Assembly: GCA_963751665.1 (NCBI GenBank)
Contig: CAVVVF010000001.1
Location: 372,001 to 436,000 of the forward strand
Direction: 5' to 3'
Length of the DNA stretch: 64,000 nucleotides
DNA from: AC-69 sp963751665
GTDB taxonomy: Bacteria; Actinomycetota; UBA4738; HRBIN12
Position 1 is the first letter of the stretch; every line of letters begins with the position of its first letter. A program made the position numbers and the translations under genes. The notes below the pieces were generated by a model. That model saw nothing but the letters and a program-made list of their open reading frames with translations, had not been told where the DNA came from and searched no databases. Positions 36,099 through 45,388 of the stretch are shown here, piece after piece.

Positions 36099-37797
36099 TC
36101 ACGCGAAGGACGGATCGACGAAGACCGCCGCCCCCGCGACCATCGTCAGCTGCACCTTGGCCTCGGCCAGCTCGTCGAGCGTCATGTCGAACAGGTTGCC
36201 ATCGACCACCACGAGGTCCGCCTCCTTGCCAACCTCGATCGAGCCGGTCAGATCGTCCAGGTGGTTCACGTAGGCCGAGCCCATGGTGAACGCGTGGATC
36301 GCCGTCGCCAGGTCGATGCGCTCGTCCGGCAGGAACGCTTCCTTCGTCGCCGTCTCACCCACGATGTAGGTGTACCTGGCTGGCGCCATCCGGTGCACGG
36401 CGATGGCCATCTCCCACATGGGGTTGGGGCTCGACACCGACCAGTCGCTCCCGAAGGCGAGCCTGGCCCCCGATCGGACCAGGCTGGCGAAGGGGTACTG
36501 CCACCCGCTTCGCTCCGAACCGAGGAAGGGGATCGTGAGATGCACCATCTGGCCCTCGAGCGTGGCCCACAGCGGCTGGGCGTTGGCCACCACCCCGAGC
36601 TCGTGGAACCGCGGGAGGTCGTCGGGATGGACCACCTGGATGTGGGCGATGTGGTGGCGATGGTCGTTCGTCCCGTTCGCCCGCCGCGCGGCCTCGAGGG
36701 CGTCGAGGGCCTCCCGAACGGCCCGCTCGCCGATCGCGTGGATGTGGACCTGGAACCCCTCGGCGTCGAGACGGGTCACGGAGGCGTTCAACAGCTCCGG
36801 GTCGACGAACGACATGCCGCGGTTCTTCGTCGGCTTGCCGTCGCGGTCGAGATATGGATCGAGCACCCCGGCCGTGAAGTTCTCGATGACGCCGTCCTGC
36901 ATGATCTTCACGGTGGTGGCCCGGAACCGGCCCACCGCAGCTCCGGTCTCGCTTCGCGATCAGCTCGTCGATCTGCTCCTCGCCGCGGTGGCGGTCCCAC
37001 CACAGGGCCCCGACGACCCGGGCCGTGAGCTCGTCCCTGCCGGCCGTCGCGCGTGTAGGCGTCGAGCGTGTCGTACGGGCCGCCGACGATGGCGTCCTGC
37101 CAGGCGGTGATGCCGAGCGAGTGCAGGTACCGCTGGGCCACCCGGAGGCCCTCCTCCCATTCGTCCTCGCGTGACGGGGGGCATCAGCTTGTCGACCAGG
37201 TCCATGGCCCCCTCGTGCAGGGTGCCCGAGGGCTCGCCGTCGGCGTCGCGCTCGATCCGCCCGTCCGGCGGGTCCGGGGTCTCCCGGGTGATGCCGGCAA
37301 GCTCCAGGGCCCGCGAGTTCACCCAGGCCCCGTGGCCGTCGCGGTTCGGGAGGAACACCGGCCGGTCGGGGACGATCGCGGTCGAGGACCTCCTTGGTCG
37401 GCGTCCCGCCCGGGAACGAGTCCATGGACCAGCCGCCGCCCCGGATCCACTCGAGCGTCGGGGTGCTCGCTCGCGTACGTCGGCCACGATCCGCTCGTAG
37501 CCTTCGCGGCGTGTAGGCCTCGTTCAGGTCGCACTGGAGCATCTCCAGGCCGCCCGAGGGCGGATGGACGTGGGCGTCCTGGAACCCCGGAAGGAGCATC
37601 CGGCCAGCGAGATCGTGGACCTCGGTCTTCGGCCCGATGAGGTCGGCGACCGATCCGTCGGTTCCCACGGTGACGATGCGACCGCCCTTCACGGCGACGG
37701 CCTGGGCCCAGGTGCGTGCGGGGTCGACCGTGTAGACGGCGCCGCCGGTGAAGACGACGTCGGCCGGGCCATCGGAGCTCGTGTCGCTCACATCCAT
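36099..37797 (-). CDS. Amidohydrolase family 3 (YtcJ-like), frameshifted
   Basis: A second YtcJ-type metal-dependent hydrolase, about 560 residues. ADVVFTGGAVYTVDPARTWA and GRIVTVGTDGSVADLIGP form the N-terminal beta domain; MLLPGFQDAHVHPPSGGLEM has the HxH pair. GFQVHIHAIGERAVREALDA, HHIAHIQVVHPDDLPRF and FGSDWSVSSPNPMWEMAIA supply further metal and active-site residues, and ADLVVVDGNLFDMTLDELAE is the closing strand region. Indels near 37500, 37380, 37170, 37060 and 36930 break it. ATG 37797 (MDVSDTSSDG) follows GATGGAGCG; an ATG at 37830 is possible. The substrate is unknown. It lies between the Rieske cluster and the ABC-F gene. Confidence 0.82.
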
Positions 37798-37841
37798 CGC
37801 TCCATCGCGCATCGAGGGGCTGACGAGCATACCGATGTGGG

Positions 37842-39439
37842 TCAGGCCAGCGCCACGAGCTCGAGCAGGTCGTCGCTCCAGTAGTCGAGCGTGCCGTCCG
37901 GCATCATCAGAACCCGTTGCGGTGCAAGGGTTTCAACGAACTCGATGTCGTGGCTTACCAGCACCATCGCGCCTCGCCATGCCGCCAGCGCTCCCCCGAT
38001 CGCCGTTCGTGATGGTGGGTCGAGGTTGTTGGTCGGCTCGTCGAGCAGGATCAGGTTCCGCCGCCCCGCGACGAGCTGTGCCAGGGCGAGCTTGGTCTTC
38101 TCCCCGCCCGACAGCGTGCCGGCGTCGCGGAACGCGACCTCTCCGGTCAGCCCGAACATGCCGAGCAACGCCCGGAGGTCCTGGTCCGAGGCGTCCGTCG
38201 ACTCGGATCGCACGTGCGCGAGCACGTCGACGCCGTCCCGGATTCCCTCGTGCTCCTGCGCGTAGTAGCCGAGCGAGACCCCGGTCCCCAGGCGCACGCT
38301 CCCGGCGTCGGGCTCCGACACGCCCGCCAGGATCCGAAGGAGCGAGGTCTTGCCCGCGCCGTTCAGGCCCATGACCAGCAGCCGCTCCCCCCGGGACAGG
38401 TCGAAGGACGCGTCCTCGAACACCGGCGGGCCGCCGTAGCCCTTGGTCACGCCGGTGGCCTCCAGCACGAGCCGGCCGGAGTGCGGCGGGTCCGGGAACC
38501 GGTAGCGGACGCGCCGCTCCTTCGCCGGGGCCGCCACGGCCCGGGCCGCGAGGTGCTGCGCGCGCGTGTCGAGGGTCTTGGCCTTCCGGGCCCGCTTCTC
38601 GGTCTGGCCCCGCATCGAGTCGGCCAGCGTCTTGAGGCGCTTGATCTCGGTCTGCTGCCGCTCGGCCAGGGCCGTGAGACGGACCTCGTCCAGGCGCCTG
38701 GCCTCCCGGTACTCGGAGTACGTGCCCCGATAGACCACGACGCCGTCGCGGTCGAGGTGGAGGACGCGGCTGATGGCCGCGTCGAGCAGCTTGATGTCGT
38801 GGCTCACCACCATCACGGCGCCCTTGTACCCGGCCAGGAAGTTCATCAGCCAGGCCTTCGCGTCGCTGTCCAGGTGGTTGGTGGGCTCGTCGAGCAGCAG
38901 GACATCCGACCCGGCGAACAGGATCCGCGCGAGCTCCAGGCGCCGCCGCTCGCCACCCGAAAGGGCCCGGACCGGCAGGGCCAGGCGGTCCTGGGACAGG
39001 CCGAGCCCCACCACGATCCGGCGGGCCTCGGCCTCGCCCGAGTAGCCGCCGGCCGCGCGGTACCGCTCCTCCAGCCGGGCGAACCTGGCCACGGCGGTCT
39101 CGGTAGGCCGGCCCTCCAGGGTCAGCCGGAGCTTCTCCAGGCGCTCGGCCATCGCCTGCAGCCCCCTGGCCTCGAGCACGTGCACGAGGGCCGTGTGCTC
39201 CTGTTCGGCCCGATGCTGGCGAGGGTCCTGGCGCAGGTAGCCCAGGGCCCCTCGCCGGGTGACGGTCCCCGGACCGGCTGGGCCTCCCCGGCCAGGGTTC
39301 TGAGGAGGCTGGTCTTGCCGGCGCCGTTGCGGCCGACCACGCCGACCTTGTCCCCCGCCCGAAGGGAGAAGGACAGGTCCTCAAGGATGGTCGCGCCGCC
39401 GGCCTCGACGGCCAGGCCTGTGGCTTCAAGCACGCTCAT
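37842..39439 (-). CDS. ABC-F family ATPase, frameshifted near the N-terminus
   Basis: A soluble twin-ABC protein of about 530 residues without membrane domains, acting on the ribosome as translation or antibiotic-resistance factors of the ABC-F class do. The first cassette has VVGRNGAGKTSLLRTLAG (Walker A) and ALSGGERRRLELARILFAGS with LLLDEPTNHLDSDAKAWL. The interdomain linker is charged (ERQQTEIKRLKTLADSMRGQ). The second cassette has VMGLNGAGKTSLLRILAG, LSGGEKTKLALAQLVAG and ILLDEPTNNLDPPSRTAIG. Indels near 39290 and 39210 break the first cassette only. ATG 39439 starts MSVLEATGLAVEAGG. No specific subfamily (EttA, antibiotic resistance) can be given. Confidence 0.88.
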
Positions 39440-39479
39440 AGTCGGATGGTACCGGCTTCATGGCGCCCGACCGAGCTCG

Positions 39480-39809
39480 TCAGGGCGCGGGACGGAGCTC
39501 CACCGTGCCGTCGTTCACCCGGGACTCGAAGACCGGCAGCCGCTCGGTGGCCGGTCCTCGCATCACGCGCCCATCGGCGAGCTGGAACGTGCTCCCGTGG
39601 AGGGGGCAGGTGACGGTGAGGAGCGACCCGGATTCCCGGACGACCCCCCGGGAAAGGGGCGCGCCCTGATGGGTGCAGCGGTTGGACACCGCCAGGATGC
39701 GGTCCCCGGTTCGGTACAGCAGGACCTCGGAGCCGTCGGCGGCCGCGCGGATCGGCTTGCCCTCGGGCAGCTCGGCCAGGGCCATCACCGGTATCCACTC
39801 CCCCGCCAT
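39480..39809 (-). CDS. Rieske [2Fe-2S] ferredoxin-like protein
   Basis: A single-domain Rieske protein of 109 residues, an electron carrier or a bound small subunit. The cluster ligands are CTH in VSNRCTHQGAPLSRG and CPLH in TVTCPLHGSTFQLADGRVMR, the C-x-H-n-C-x-x-H pattern of soluble Rieske ferredoxins. WIPVMALAELPEGKPIRA and DRILAVSNRC are the usual strands. Length and motif spacing suit bacterial Rieske ferredoxins and NirD-like proteins. It is about 3.5 kb from the Rieske oxygenase, so a link to it is possible but not shown. The frame is complete. Confidence 0.88.
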   Translation of the reverse strand: MAGEWIPVMALAELPEGKPIRAAADGSEVLLYRTGDRILAVSNRCTHQGAPLSRGVVRESGSLLTVTCPLHGSTFQLADGRVMRGPATERLPVFESRVNDGTVELRPAP

Positions 39810-39844
39810 CGGGCCGTAGCCTAGGGCCTACCGTTGGGTCGCAC

Positions 39845-40801
39845 CTAGATGCCGGCGATCGAGCGGAGTGACATTCGCGGTCCGAACCGCGGCGCGCTCG
39901 CGCCTGCGGCGAGCAACAACCGAAGGACCCGCCCCCGATGGCCCCCGTAGGGCTCCAAGAGCTCCAGCATCCGCTCGTCGGTCCCCCGCGGCTGAGCTTC
40001 GAAGGCCCAGGCCACCATGTGGGGAAGGTGGTAGTCGCCCCAAGGCACGGCATCGGCGTCACCCAGCGCCACCATGGCCACGCGTGCGGCGCTCCACGGC
40101 CCCACGCCGGGGAACGCCTGGATCCGGCGGTACGCGTCGGGCAGCGCCATGTCGACGGCCTCCTCCAGCCGGACGGCGCGGGAGGCGGCGGCTCGTAGCG
40201 TGTCTGCCCGCCTTCGCTCGATCCCCAGCGGATGGAACGCCGGGTACGCGACCCGGGCGAGCCCTTCCGGCGCGGGCGGCAGCCGCAGGCCGTACGGACC
40301 CGGAGCCGGCTCGCCGAACGCGCGCACGAGGTTCCGGTAGGTCGCGAAAGCCTCGGCGCCCGGCACCTTCTGTTCGAGGATCGTGGGGACCAGGGTCTCG
40401 AACACGGCCCGGGACCTGGGGATGCGAAGTCCCGGCATCCGCCGGTGGAGTTCGCGGACGATGCCGGGAGCCGGATCGAATCCGTCCAGCGAATCGCGCG
40501 CTCCGAGGAGCTCAGGGGCCGCGTCGAGCGCCCACCCCGCGCCGGCTCCCCAGCACTCGACGCGGATCCCGTCGCTGGCAGCCACGAAGTGCGCCATGGC
40601 AGGACCGAGCGGCGTCCGCGTTGCCCGCCACCACGAGCCGTCGGCATCGCGCCGGACACAGGGGTTGGCGGGTCCGTAGGCGAGGACCCCCAGCGTGAGT
40701 CCGAGGTCCACGGGGAGCGCGAGCCGCACGGTCGTCCGCAGCGGTTCGTCCATCGGCTCGCCCACCGGTGCGTCCGGCCGCTCGACCATCGGTTCATCCA
40801 T
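39845..40801 (-). CDS. HhH-GPD DNA glycosylase (AlkA-like)
   Basis: A base-excision-repair glycosylase of 318 residues that would remove alkylated bases. The HhH hairpin and GPD region are in IQAFPGVGPWSAARVAMVAL, and the catalytic Asp in DADAVPWGDYHLPHMVAWAF. The helical region before it reads FETLVPTILEQKVPGAEAFA, matching the Q-Q-V/Q-K-V signature of this class. The N-terminal beta domain (RTTVRLALPVDLGLTLGVLA) is as in AlkA. There are no Fe-S cysteines, so EndoIII/MutY are excluded. The frame is intact from ATG 40801. It is divergent from the DNA ligase, sharing a 73-bp gap. Confidence 0.83.
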   Translation of the reverse strand: MDEPMVERPDAPVGEPMDEPLRTTVRLALPVDLGLTLGVLAYGPANPCVRRDADGSWWRATRTPLGPAMAHFVAASDGIRVECWGAGAGWALDAAPELLGARDSLDGFDPAPGIVRELHRRMPGLRIPRSRAVFETLVPTILEQKVPGAEAFATYRNLVRAFGEPAPGPYGLRLPPAPEGLARVAYPAFHPLGIERRRADTLRAAASRAVRLEEAVDMALPDAYRRIQAFPGVGPWSAARVAMVALGDADAVPWGDYHLPHMVAWAFEAQPRGTDERMLELLEPYGGHRGRVLRLLLAAGASAPRFGPRMSLRSIAGI

Positions 40802-40874
40802 CCTGCCACACCTTCCGGCGGCCGAGCCGTCGCTCTGAAGCCACGTGTGGTCGCCGTGTCGGAGAATCTCCCAC

Positions 40875-42422
40875 ATGCTCCTCGACGAGATCGCGCGCAC
40901 GTCGACGGCAGTGGCTGAGACACGGTCGCGGCTGGCCAAGATCGACCTCCTGGCCGGGACTTTCCGTGGCATCCTTCCCGACGAGATCCCGATCGCCGTC
41001 GCATACCTCTCGGGCGTCCTGCCGCAAGGGACGATCGGCGTCGGATGGGCCTCGCTTCGCGACCTACCGTCGCCGGCGACTCCCCCACCCACGCTCGAGC
41101 TCCGCGAGGTCCACGACGCGTTCAACCGGATCGCAGCCGCTACGGGGAAGGGCTCGCAGGCGGCGCGGCGGGGCGAGCTCGCCGAGCTGTTCTCCCGAAC
41201 GACGGACCCGGAGCGACGGTTCCTGCTCGGACTCCTCTCCGGCGAGCTCCGACAGGGGGCGCTGGAGGGGATCATGGTCGAAGCCGTGGCCAAGGCCGCC
41301 GGCGTCCCCGCACCGGAGATCCGCCGGGCCTCGATGGTTGCGGGGGACCTGGGAGCGGTGGCGGCAGCAGCCATTACCGAGGGAACCGAAGGGCTCGCCG
41401 GGTTCCGTCTCAACGTGCTTCGGCCCATCCAGCCGATGCTGGCGCAGACCGCCACCGACCTGACGGACGCGCTCGAGCGGATCCATCCCGCTGCCGTGGA
41501 GTGGAAGCTCGACGGCGCCCGTATCCAGGTGCATCGGCTCGAGGGCGAGGTCCGCGCGTTCACCCGGAACCTGGCCGACATCACCGATCGCGTGCCGGAG
41601 GTGGTCGAGGCGGTTCGCGCGTTGCCCGTCGAGGCCGTGATCCTGGACGGTGAGGCCATCGCGCTCTGTCCCGACGGGCGGCCGCATCCGTTCCAGGTGA
41701 CCATGAGCCGGTTCGGAAGCCGGCTCGACGTGCCGGAGCTTCGCCGGACCGTTCCGCTCTCGCCCTTCTTCTTCGACGTCCTGCACCTGGACGGCGACGA
41801 CCTGATCGACCGGCCCGCCCTAGAGCGGTTCGCCGTCCTGACCGCCCGGACGCCCGAAGCGCTCAGGGTGCCGAGGATCGAGACCACCGACCCGGAGGAA
41901 GCCGAGCGGTTCCTCGACCGTGCGCTCGAGCGCGGCCACGAGGGCGTGATGGTCAAGGCACTCGACGCTCCCTACGAAGCCGGTAGGCGGGGAGCGAGCT
42001 GGTTGAAGGTCAAGCGAGCGCACACCCTCGACCTCGTGGTGTTGGCCGTGGAGTGGGGGCACGGACGGCGGCAGGGTTGGCTGTCCAACCTGCATCTCGG
42101 GGCCCGCGACCCGGCCATCGGGGGCTTCGTCATGCTGGGCAAGACGTTCAAGGGGATGACCGACGAGATGCTCGCGTGGCAGACCGAACGGTTCCTCGAG
42201 CTCGAGACCAACCGGGACGCCTACACGGTGTACGTGCGGCCCGAGCTGGTCGTCGAGGTGGCCTTCGACGGGGTGCAGGACAGCCCCCGGTACCCGGGTG
42301 GCCTGGCCCTACGGTTCGCCAGGGTGAAGGGGTACCGGCCCGACAAGCGTCCCGAAGACGCCGACACGATCGAGACCGTGCGGGCCATCCATGCGGGCTC
42401 CTCGGGATCCGACCCGGGCTGA
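40875..42422 (+). CDS. ligB: ATP-dependent DNA ligase (LigB type)
   Basis: Seals nicks with ATP; 515 residues. The N-terminal helical DNA-binding domain covers about 1-190 (AYLSGVLPQGTIGVGWASLR, LLSGELRQGALEGIMVEAVA). The nucleotidyltransferase motif I is AAVEWKLDGARIQVHRLEGE with the adenylated Lys; later motifs are VILDGEAIALC, FFFDVLHLDG, HEGVMVKALDAPYEAGRRG and SWLKVKRAHTLDLVV. The OB fold follows. The architecture matches mycobacterial LigB, a non-NHEJ enzyme beside the essential NAD-dependent LigA. ATG 40875 is 73 bp from the glycosylase gene; both are repair enzymes and may share control. Confidence 0.93.
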   Translation: MLLDEIARTSTAVAETRSRLAKIDLLAGTFRGILPDEIPIAVAYLSGVLPQGTIGVGWASLRDLPSPATPPPTLELREVHDAFNRIAAATGKGSQAARRGELAELFSRTTDPERRFLLGLLSGELRQGALEGIMVEAVAKAAGVPAPEIRRASMVAGDLGAVAAAAITEGTEGLAGFRLNVLRPIQPMLAQTATDLTDALERIHPAAVEWKLDGARIQVHRLEGEVRAFTRNLADITDRVPEVVEAVRALPVEAVILDGEAIALCPDGRPHPFQVTMSRFGSRLDVPELRRTVPLSPFFFDVLHLDGDDLIDRPALERFAVLTARTPEALRVPRIETTDPEEAERFLDRALERGHEGVMVKALDAPYEAGRRGASWLKVKRAHTLDLVVLAVEWGHGRRQGWLSNLHLGARDPAIGGFVMLGKTFKGMTDEMLAWQTERFLELETNRDAYTVYVRPELVVEVAFDGVQDSPRYPGGLALRFARVKGYRPDKRPEDADTIETVRAIHAGSSGSDPG

Positions 42423-42485
42423 GCACGGACGGGCGCTTTGCGCTCGTGTGTTCGCAGGGCTATGGTCACCCCTTCGGAGAGGGGG

Positions 42486-43148
42486 ATGCGGGTGTCGGTT
42501 CCGCTCATCGGCGCCGGGGTCGTGGCTTCCTGGTTGGTCCCGGCCGCCATCTTCCTCATCCTCATCGTGGCGAGTTGGCTGGGGCTTCGGTGGATCAAGT
42601 CCGAGCACCTCGAGACCCTCCACTCCATCCCATTGTTCTCCGGGCTGACGAAGGGCCAGCTGTTATCGGTCCTCGGCTCGTCCCACGCCGTCGAGTACCA
42701 GCCAGGCGTCCCCATCGTCACGGAAGGCGAGAAGGGAAAGGGGTTCTTCGTCCTCACGAGAGGGACGGCGAAGGTCAGCATCTCCGGCAAGGAGGTCTCC
42801 GCGCTGGAGCCGGGCTCGTACTTCGGCGAGATCGCGGTGATCGACGGCGGACCGCGGACGGCCACGATCTCCGCCGAGACCGCCGTGGCCGCCCTCGAGC
42901 TCACGCCGTCGGCGCTCCTTCGCCTGCTCGACCAGGAGCCCGCCGTCGCCCGGGCCATGTACGTCGAGCTCCAGCGGCACCTCTTCGAGCCCCAGGCCGC
43001 CTCCCCGGGAGACGGCCCGGTGACCCGCGAGATGCTGATCGACCTGTGCCTCCAGCTCCGCCGGATCGACCGCCCGGATTTCGCGAAGCTCGAGCCCTCC
43101 CGGCGGCGATGGCTCGGACTCAGTGGGCTGTTCGCACGGGGGCGGTGA
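42486..43148 (+). CDS. Membrane-anchored cyclic-nucleotide-binding domain protein
   Basis: A 220-residue protein with one N-terminal helix (IGAGVVASWLVPAAIFLILI, ending about residue 35) and a cytoplasmic CNB domain. The domain shows IPLFSGLTKGQLLSVLGSSH, VTEGEKGKGFFVLTRGTAKV, LEPGSYFGEIAVIDGGPRTA and SAETAVAALELTP. The phosphate-binding cassette GEIAVIDGGPRTATI resembles the G-E-x-A-L-x-x-x-x-R-A/T-A motif, with Arg in place, so cAMP or a related nucleotide could bind. There is no HTH after it; the C-terminal helical part is short. ATG 42486 follows GGAGAGGGGG. Function unknown; it could signal through the membrane. Confidence 0.78.
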   Translation: MRVSVPLIGAGVVASWLVPAAIFLILIVASWLGLRWIKSEHLETLHSIPLFSGLTKGQLLSVLGSSHAVEYQPGVPIVTEGEKGKGFFVLTRGTAKVSISGKEVSALEPGSYFGEIAVIDGGPRTATISAETAVAALELTPSALLRLLDQEPAVARAMYVELQRHLFEPQAASPGDGPVTREMLIDLCLQLRRIDRPDFAKLEPSRRRWLGLSGLFARGR

Positions 43149-43189
43149 GAGGGCCGGGCCCGTAACTCGCTTCGGCGGCTGACGGCAGG

Positions 43190-43798
43190 TCAGGCCCGAA
43201 CCACCGGGACGTCCACGAGATGCTCGGCGATGAACCAGACCTGCAACTCGTTCGTGCGAAGGACGTCGCTCATCAGCAGGTCGTTGGTCCCGTCGTCGCG
43301 GGTCTCGGCGGTCTTCGTGATGGCCTCGCGGACCTTCTCGATGATGATCTCGTGCGCCTCGAGGAGCCTGGACAGCATGGCCGGCACCTCCTCGACGCCA
43401 TCCGGAGGGCGCGGGATCGTCGTGATCTCCGCCGCGTGACGAGGGTCGCCCACGGCCACCCCTCCCAGGGTCTGCACCCGCTCGCCGAGCAGGTCGATCA
43501 GCTTCAGCTGCTCGTCGGCGTGCTTGTCCAGCAACAGGTGCAGCTGGAAGAACGTCGGGCCCCGAACCAGCCAGTGGTGCTTCTTGTACAGGGCATACAG
43601 GATCATCGAGTCCGAGAGGACCTGGTTCAGGAGCTGGACGCTCTCCAGGCGTGCCTCGAAGCCGAGCGCGATCGGGAGCAGGCGCATCTTGCCGAACTTC
43701 TGGACCTCCACCCCGTGCTGGTGGAACAGTGGCTGGCTGCTCACCGGGCGGTCCCCATCCGCCACTCGGAACGGGTCGCTCTGCGTGGTCTTGGCCAT
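43190..43798 (-). CDS. dps: Dps family DNA-protection ferritin-like protein
   Basis: A 202-residue dodecameric mini-ferritin that oxidises Fe(II) and protects DNA. The signature KKHHWLVRGPTFFQLHLLLD with following KHADEQLKLIDLLGER gives the intersubunit ferroxidase ligands (His, His, Asp and Glu). The N-terminal tail is about 60 residues, longer than in E. coli Dps. The C-terminal RDDGTNDLLMSDVLRTNELQ and WFIAEHLVD are family segments. ATG 43798 has GCAAGGAGGAGCT before it; an upstream ATG at 43813 lies inside that site. The gene ends near the convergent CNB gene stop. Frame intact. Confidence 0.9.
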   Translation of the reverse strand: MAKTTQSDPFRVADGDRPVSSQPLFHQHGVEVQKFGKMRLLPIALGFEARLESVQLLNQVLSDSMILYALYKKHHWLVRGPTFFQLHLLLDKHADEQLKLIDLLGERVQTLGGVAVGDPRHAAEITTIPRPPDGVEEVPAMLSRLLEAHEIIIEKVREAITKTAETRDDGTNDLLMSDVLRTNELQVWFIAEHLVDVPVVRA

Positions 43799-43904
43799 AG
43801 CTCCTCCTTGCATCAGGGGCCGGACACCTCCCAGGCTTGGGGTCGCCTACTGGCCTCCGGCGCTTGCCCTCGATGCTAGTCCAGCCCAGCGCGAAGGGCT
43901 CAGG

Positions 43905-44876
43905 TTACGGCGCCAACCCGCCGGCGTCCGCCCGTGGGCCCTCGACCTCGACGTCGATCCGCTCCTCCGGCCGGCGGTCCTCCTGCTTCGCGTAGCGGGT
44001 CAGGGCCTGGACGTCCGCGTCGGTGAACGGCGGGGGCACCAGGCTCCTCGGCCACAGGTGGCCCTTCCTCACCACGTTGACCTCGGCGGCGAGCAGCGTG
44101 ACCTGCGCGCCGATGAAGATCCACGCCAGCAGCCCGATCACCACGGCGAACGTCCCGTACACCTCGCTCGCTCCGCGGAGCTGGTGGCTCACGTAGTAGC
44201 CGCCGAAAGCCTGCAACGCGGTCCAGGCCACCGCCCCGACGGCGGCGCCCGGCATCACGTCGCCCCACGTGAGGTTCTCGCTGGTCAGGATGCGGAAGGT
44301 CAGCATGAACAGGACGAAGTTCATCACGAGCGAGATGGCCAGCCCGAGGACCAGCGACCACCAATGGTCGCTTCCCGCACCGACGCTTCCGGCCGCAGCG
44401 GAAGTCAGGGTCAACACGCCCAGCACCGCGAGCATGATCAGCGCCCGCACCGTGGACGTGAGGAAGCTCGGCCGGCGCTCGAAGGGGACATTCCAGACGG
44501 TGTTCATGGCGGCCTGGGTGGCCTTGATCACCCCCAGGCCGGACCACAGGAACAGGGCGATCCCGATAGCGAGCGCCAGGCCGCTCCCATCGAGCGCATG
44601 GACGTTGCGGGAGATCTGGGCCCCGATGACTGGGAAGTTGGCCAGCGCCGAGTCGACGATGCGCCGCTGGAGGTCGGGGTTGTTCCGAAGGACCATGCCC
44701 AAGATGGTCACGAGCACGAGCAACAGTGGGAACAGGGAGAAGAAGCCGTAATAGGCGATCAGGGCGGCCAGGTTCCCGGCCTGGTCGTCACCGAACTTCT
44801 TGACCACCGCGAACGGGAACGCGATGGCGGCATGGCGCTTCTGGAACGCGTCGACCTTGCGGAGGATCTCCTTCAC
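43905..44876 (-). CDS. YihY/BrkB family inner-membrane protein
   Basis: A polytopic membrane protein of 323 residues with about six helices. FGDDQAGNLAALIAYYGFFS is the family signature, followed by LFPLLLVLVTILGMVL, LFLWSGLGVIKATQAAMNTV, LTLTSAAAGSVG and VIGLLAWIFIGAQVTLLAAE. The C-terminal tail is charged and cytoplasmic. YihY/BrkB proteins were once called ribonuclease BN, a function since reassigned, so I name none. GTG 44876 is 5 bp from the stop of the holin-like protein gene, and the two are likely cotranscribed. Frame intact. Confidence 0.87.
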   Translation of the reverse strand: MKEILRKVDAFQKRHAAIAFPFAVVKKFGDDQAGNLAALIAYYGFFSLFPLLLVLVTILGMVLRNNPDLQRRIVDSALANFPVIGAQISRNVHALDGSGLALAIGIALFLWSGLGVIKATQAAMNTVWNVPFERRPSFLTSTVRALIMLAVLGVLTLTSAAAGSVGAGSDHWWSLVLGLAISLVMNFVLFMLTFRILTSENLTWGDVMPGAAVGAVAWTALQAFGGYYVSHQLRGASEVYGTFAVVIGLLAWIFIGAQVTLLAAEVNVVRKGHLWPRSLVPPPFTDADVQALTRYAKQEDRRPEERIDVEVEGPRADAGGLAP

Positions 44877-44881
44877 GCCGC

Positions 44882-45289
44882 CTATCTTCCCCGCTTCAGC
44901 TCCCGGGCGAGGTACCGGGCGTCGTTCTTCACCGCCTGGGCCGCCTCCTTGGGTATGGGCGGGGTGGCCTTCTGAAGGTTCCGCCTTCCCGACAGGCCGA
45001 CGAAGAGGGCGAGGAGCGCCCAAACACCTCCCACGATGAGCGCCGAGGCCCAGGCAGGGAGCACGATGGCCAGGGCCAGGATGGCCGCCGCCGTGAACGC
45101 GCCCAGGGCGCACAGGCTCAGGATGCCCGCCGCGACGAACATGCCTGCCCCAACCCCCGCGCGCTTCACCTTCTCGGACATCTCTCGCTTGGCCAGCTCG
45201 ATGTCCTTCCGCAGCGTTCGGACCCCGAAGCCGATGATCGAGGCCTTTCGAAGCAGTGAACGGGATCGAGAGCCGTTCTTGGTCGCCAT
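44882..45289 (-). CDS. Phage-holin-like small membrane protein
   Basis: A 135-residue protein with a basic N-terminus and KDIELAKREMSEKVKRAGVG, then two adjacent membrane helices (GAGMFVAAGILSLCALGAFT, AAAILALAIVLPAWASALIV and following). This is the arrangement of the DUF1469/phage holin superfamily-6 proteins common in actinobacterial chromosomes, where no lysis role is known. A basic tail (NDARYLARELKRGR) ends it. ATG 45289 was taken as MATKNGSRSRSLLRK. It precedes the YihY gene by 5 bp. Frame intact. Confidence 0.75.
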   Translation of the reverse strand: MATKNGSRSRSLLRKASIIGFGVRTLRKDIELAKREMSEKVKRAGVGAGMFVAAGILSLCALGAFTAAAILALAIVLPAWASALIVGGVWALLALFVGLSGRRNLQKATPPIPKEAAQAVKNDARYLARELKRGR

Positions 45290-45388
45290 GGTGTTCCCCC
45301 CCTGAGATCGTCCTATCGAGGCGTCCCCGGACCATACCCTGGCGCTTGCGGTGCAAACGGGCACGGATGGCGGATCCGTCCTATGGCG

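Noticed and set aside
44882..45289. Prophage lysis gene
   Set aside because: The holin-like protein has no phage neighbours; such proteins are common on actinobacterial chromosomes next to ordinary membrane genes.
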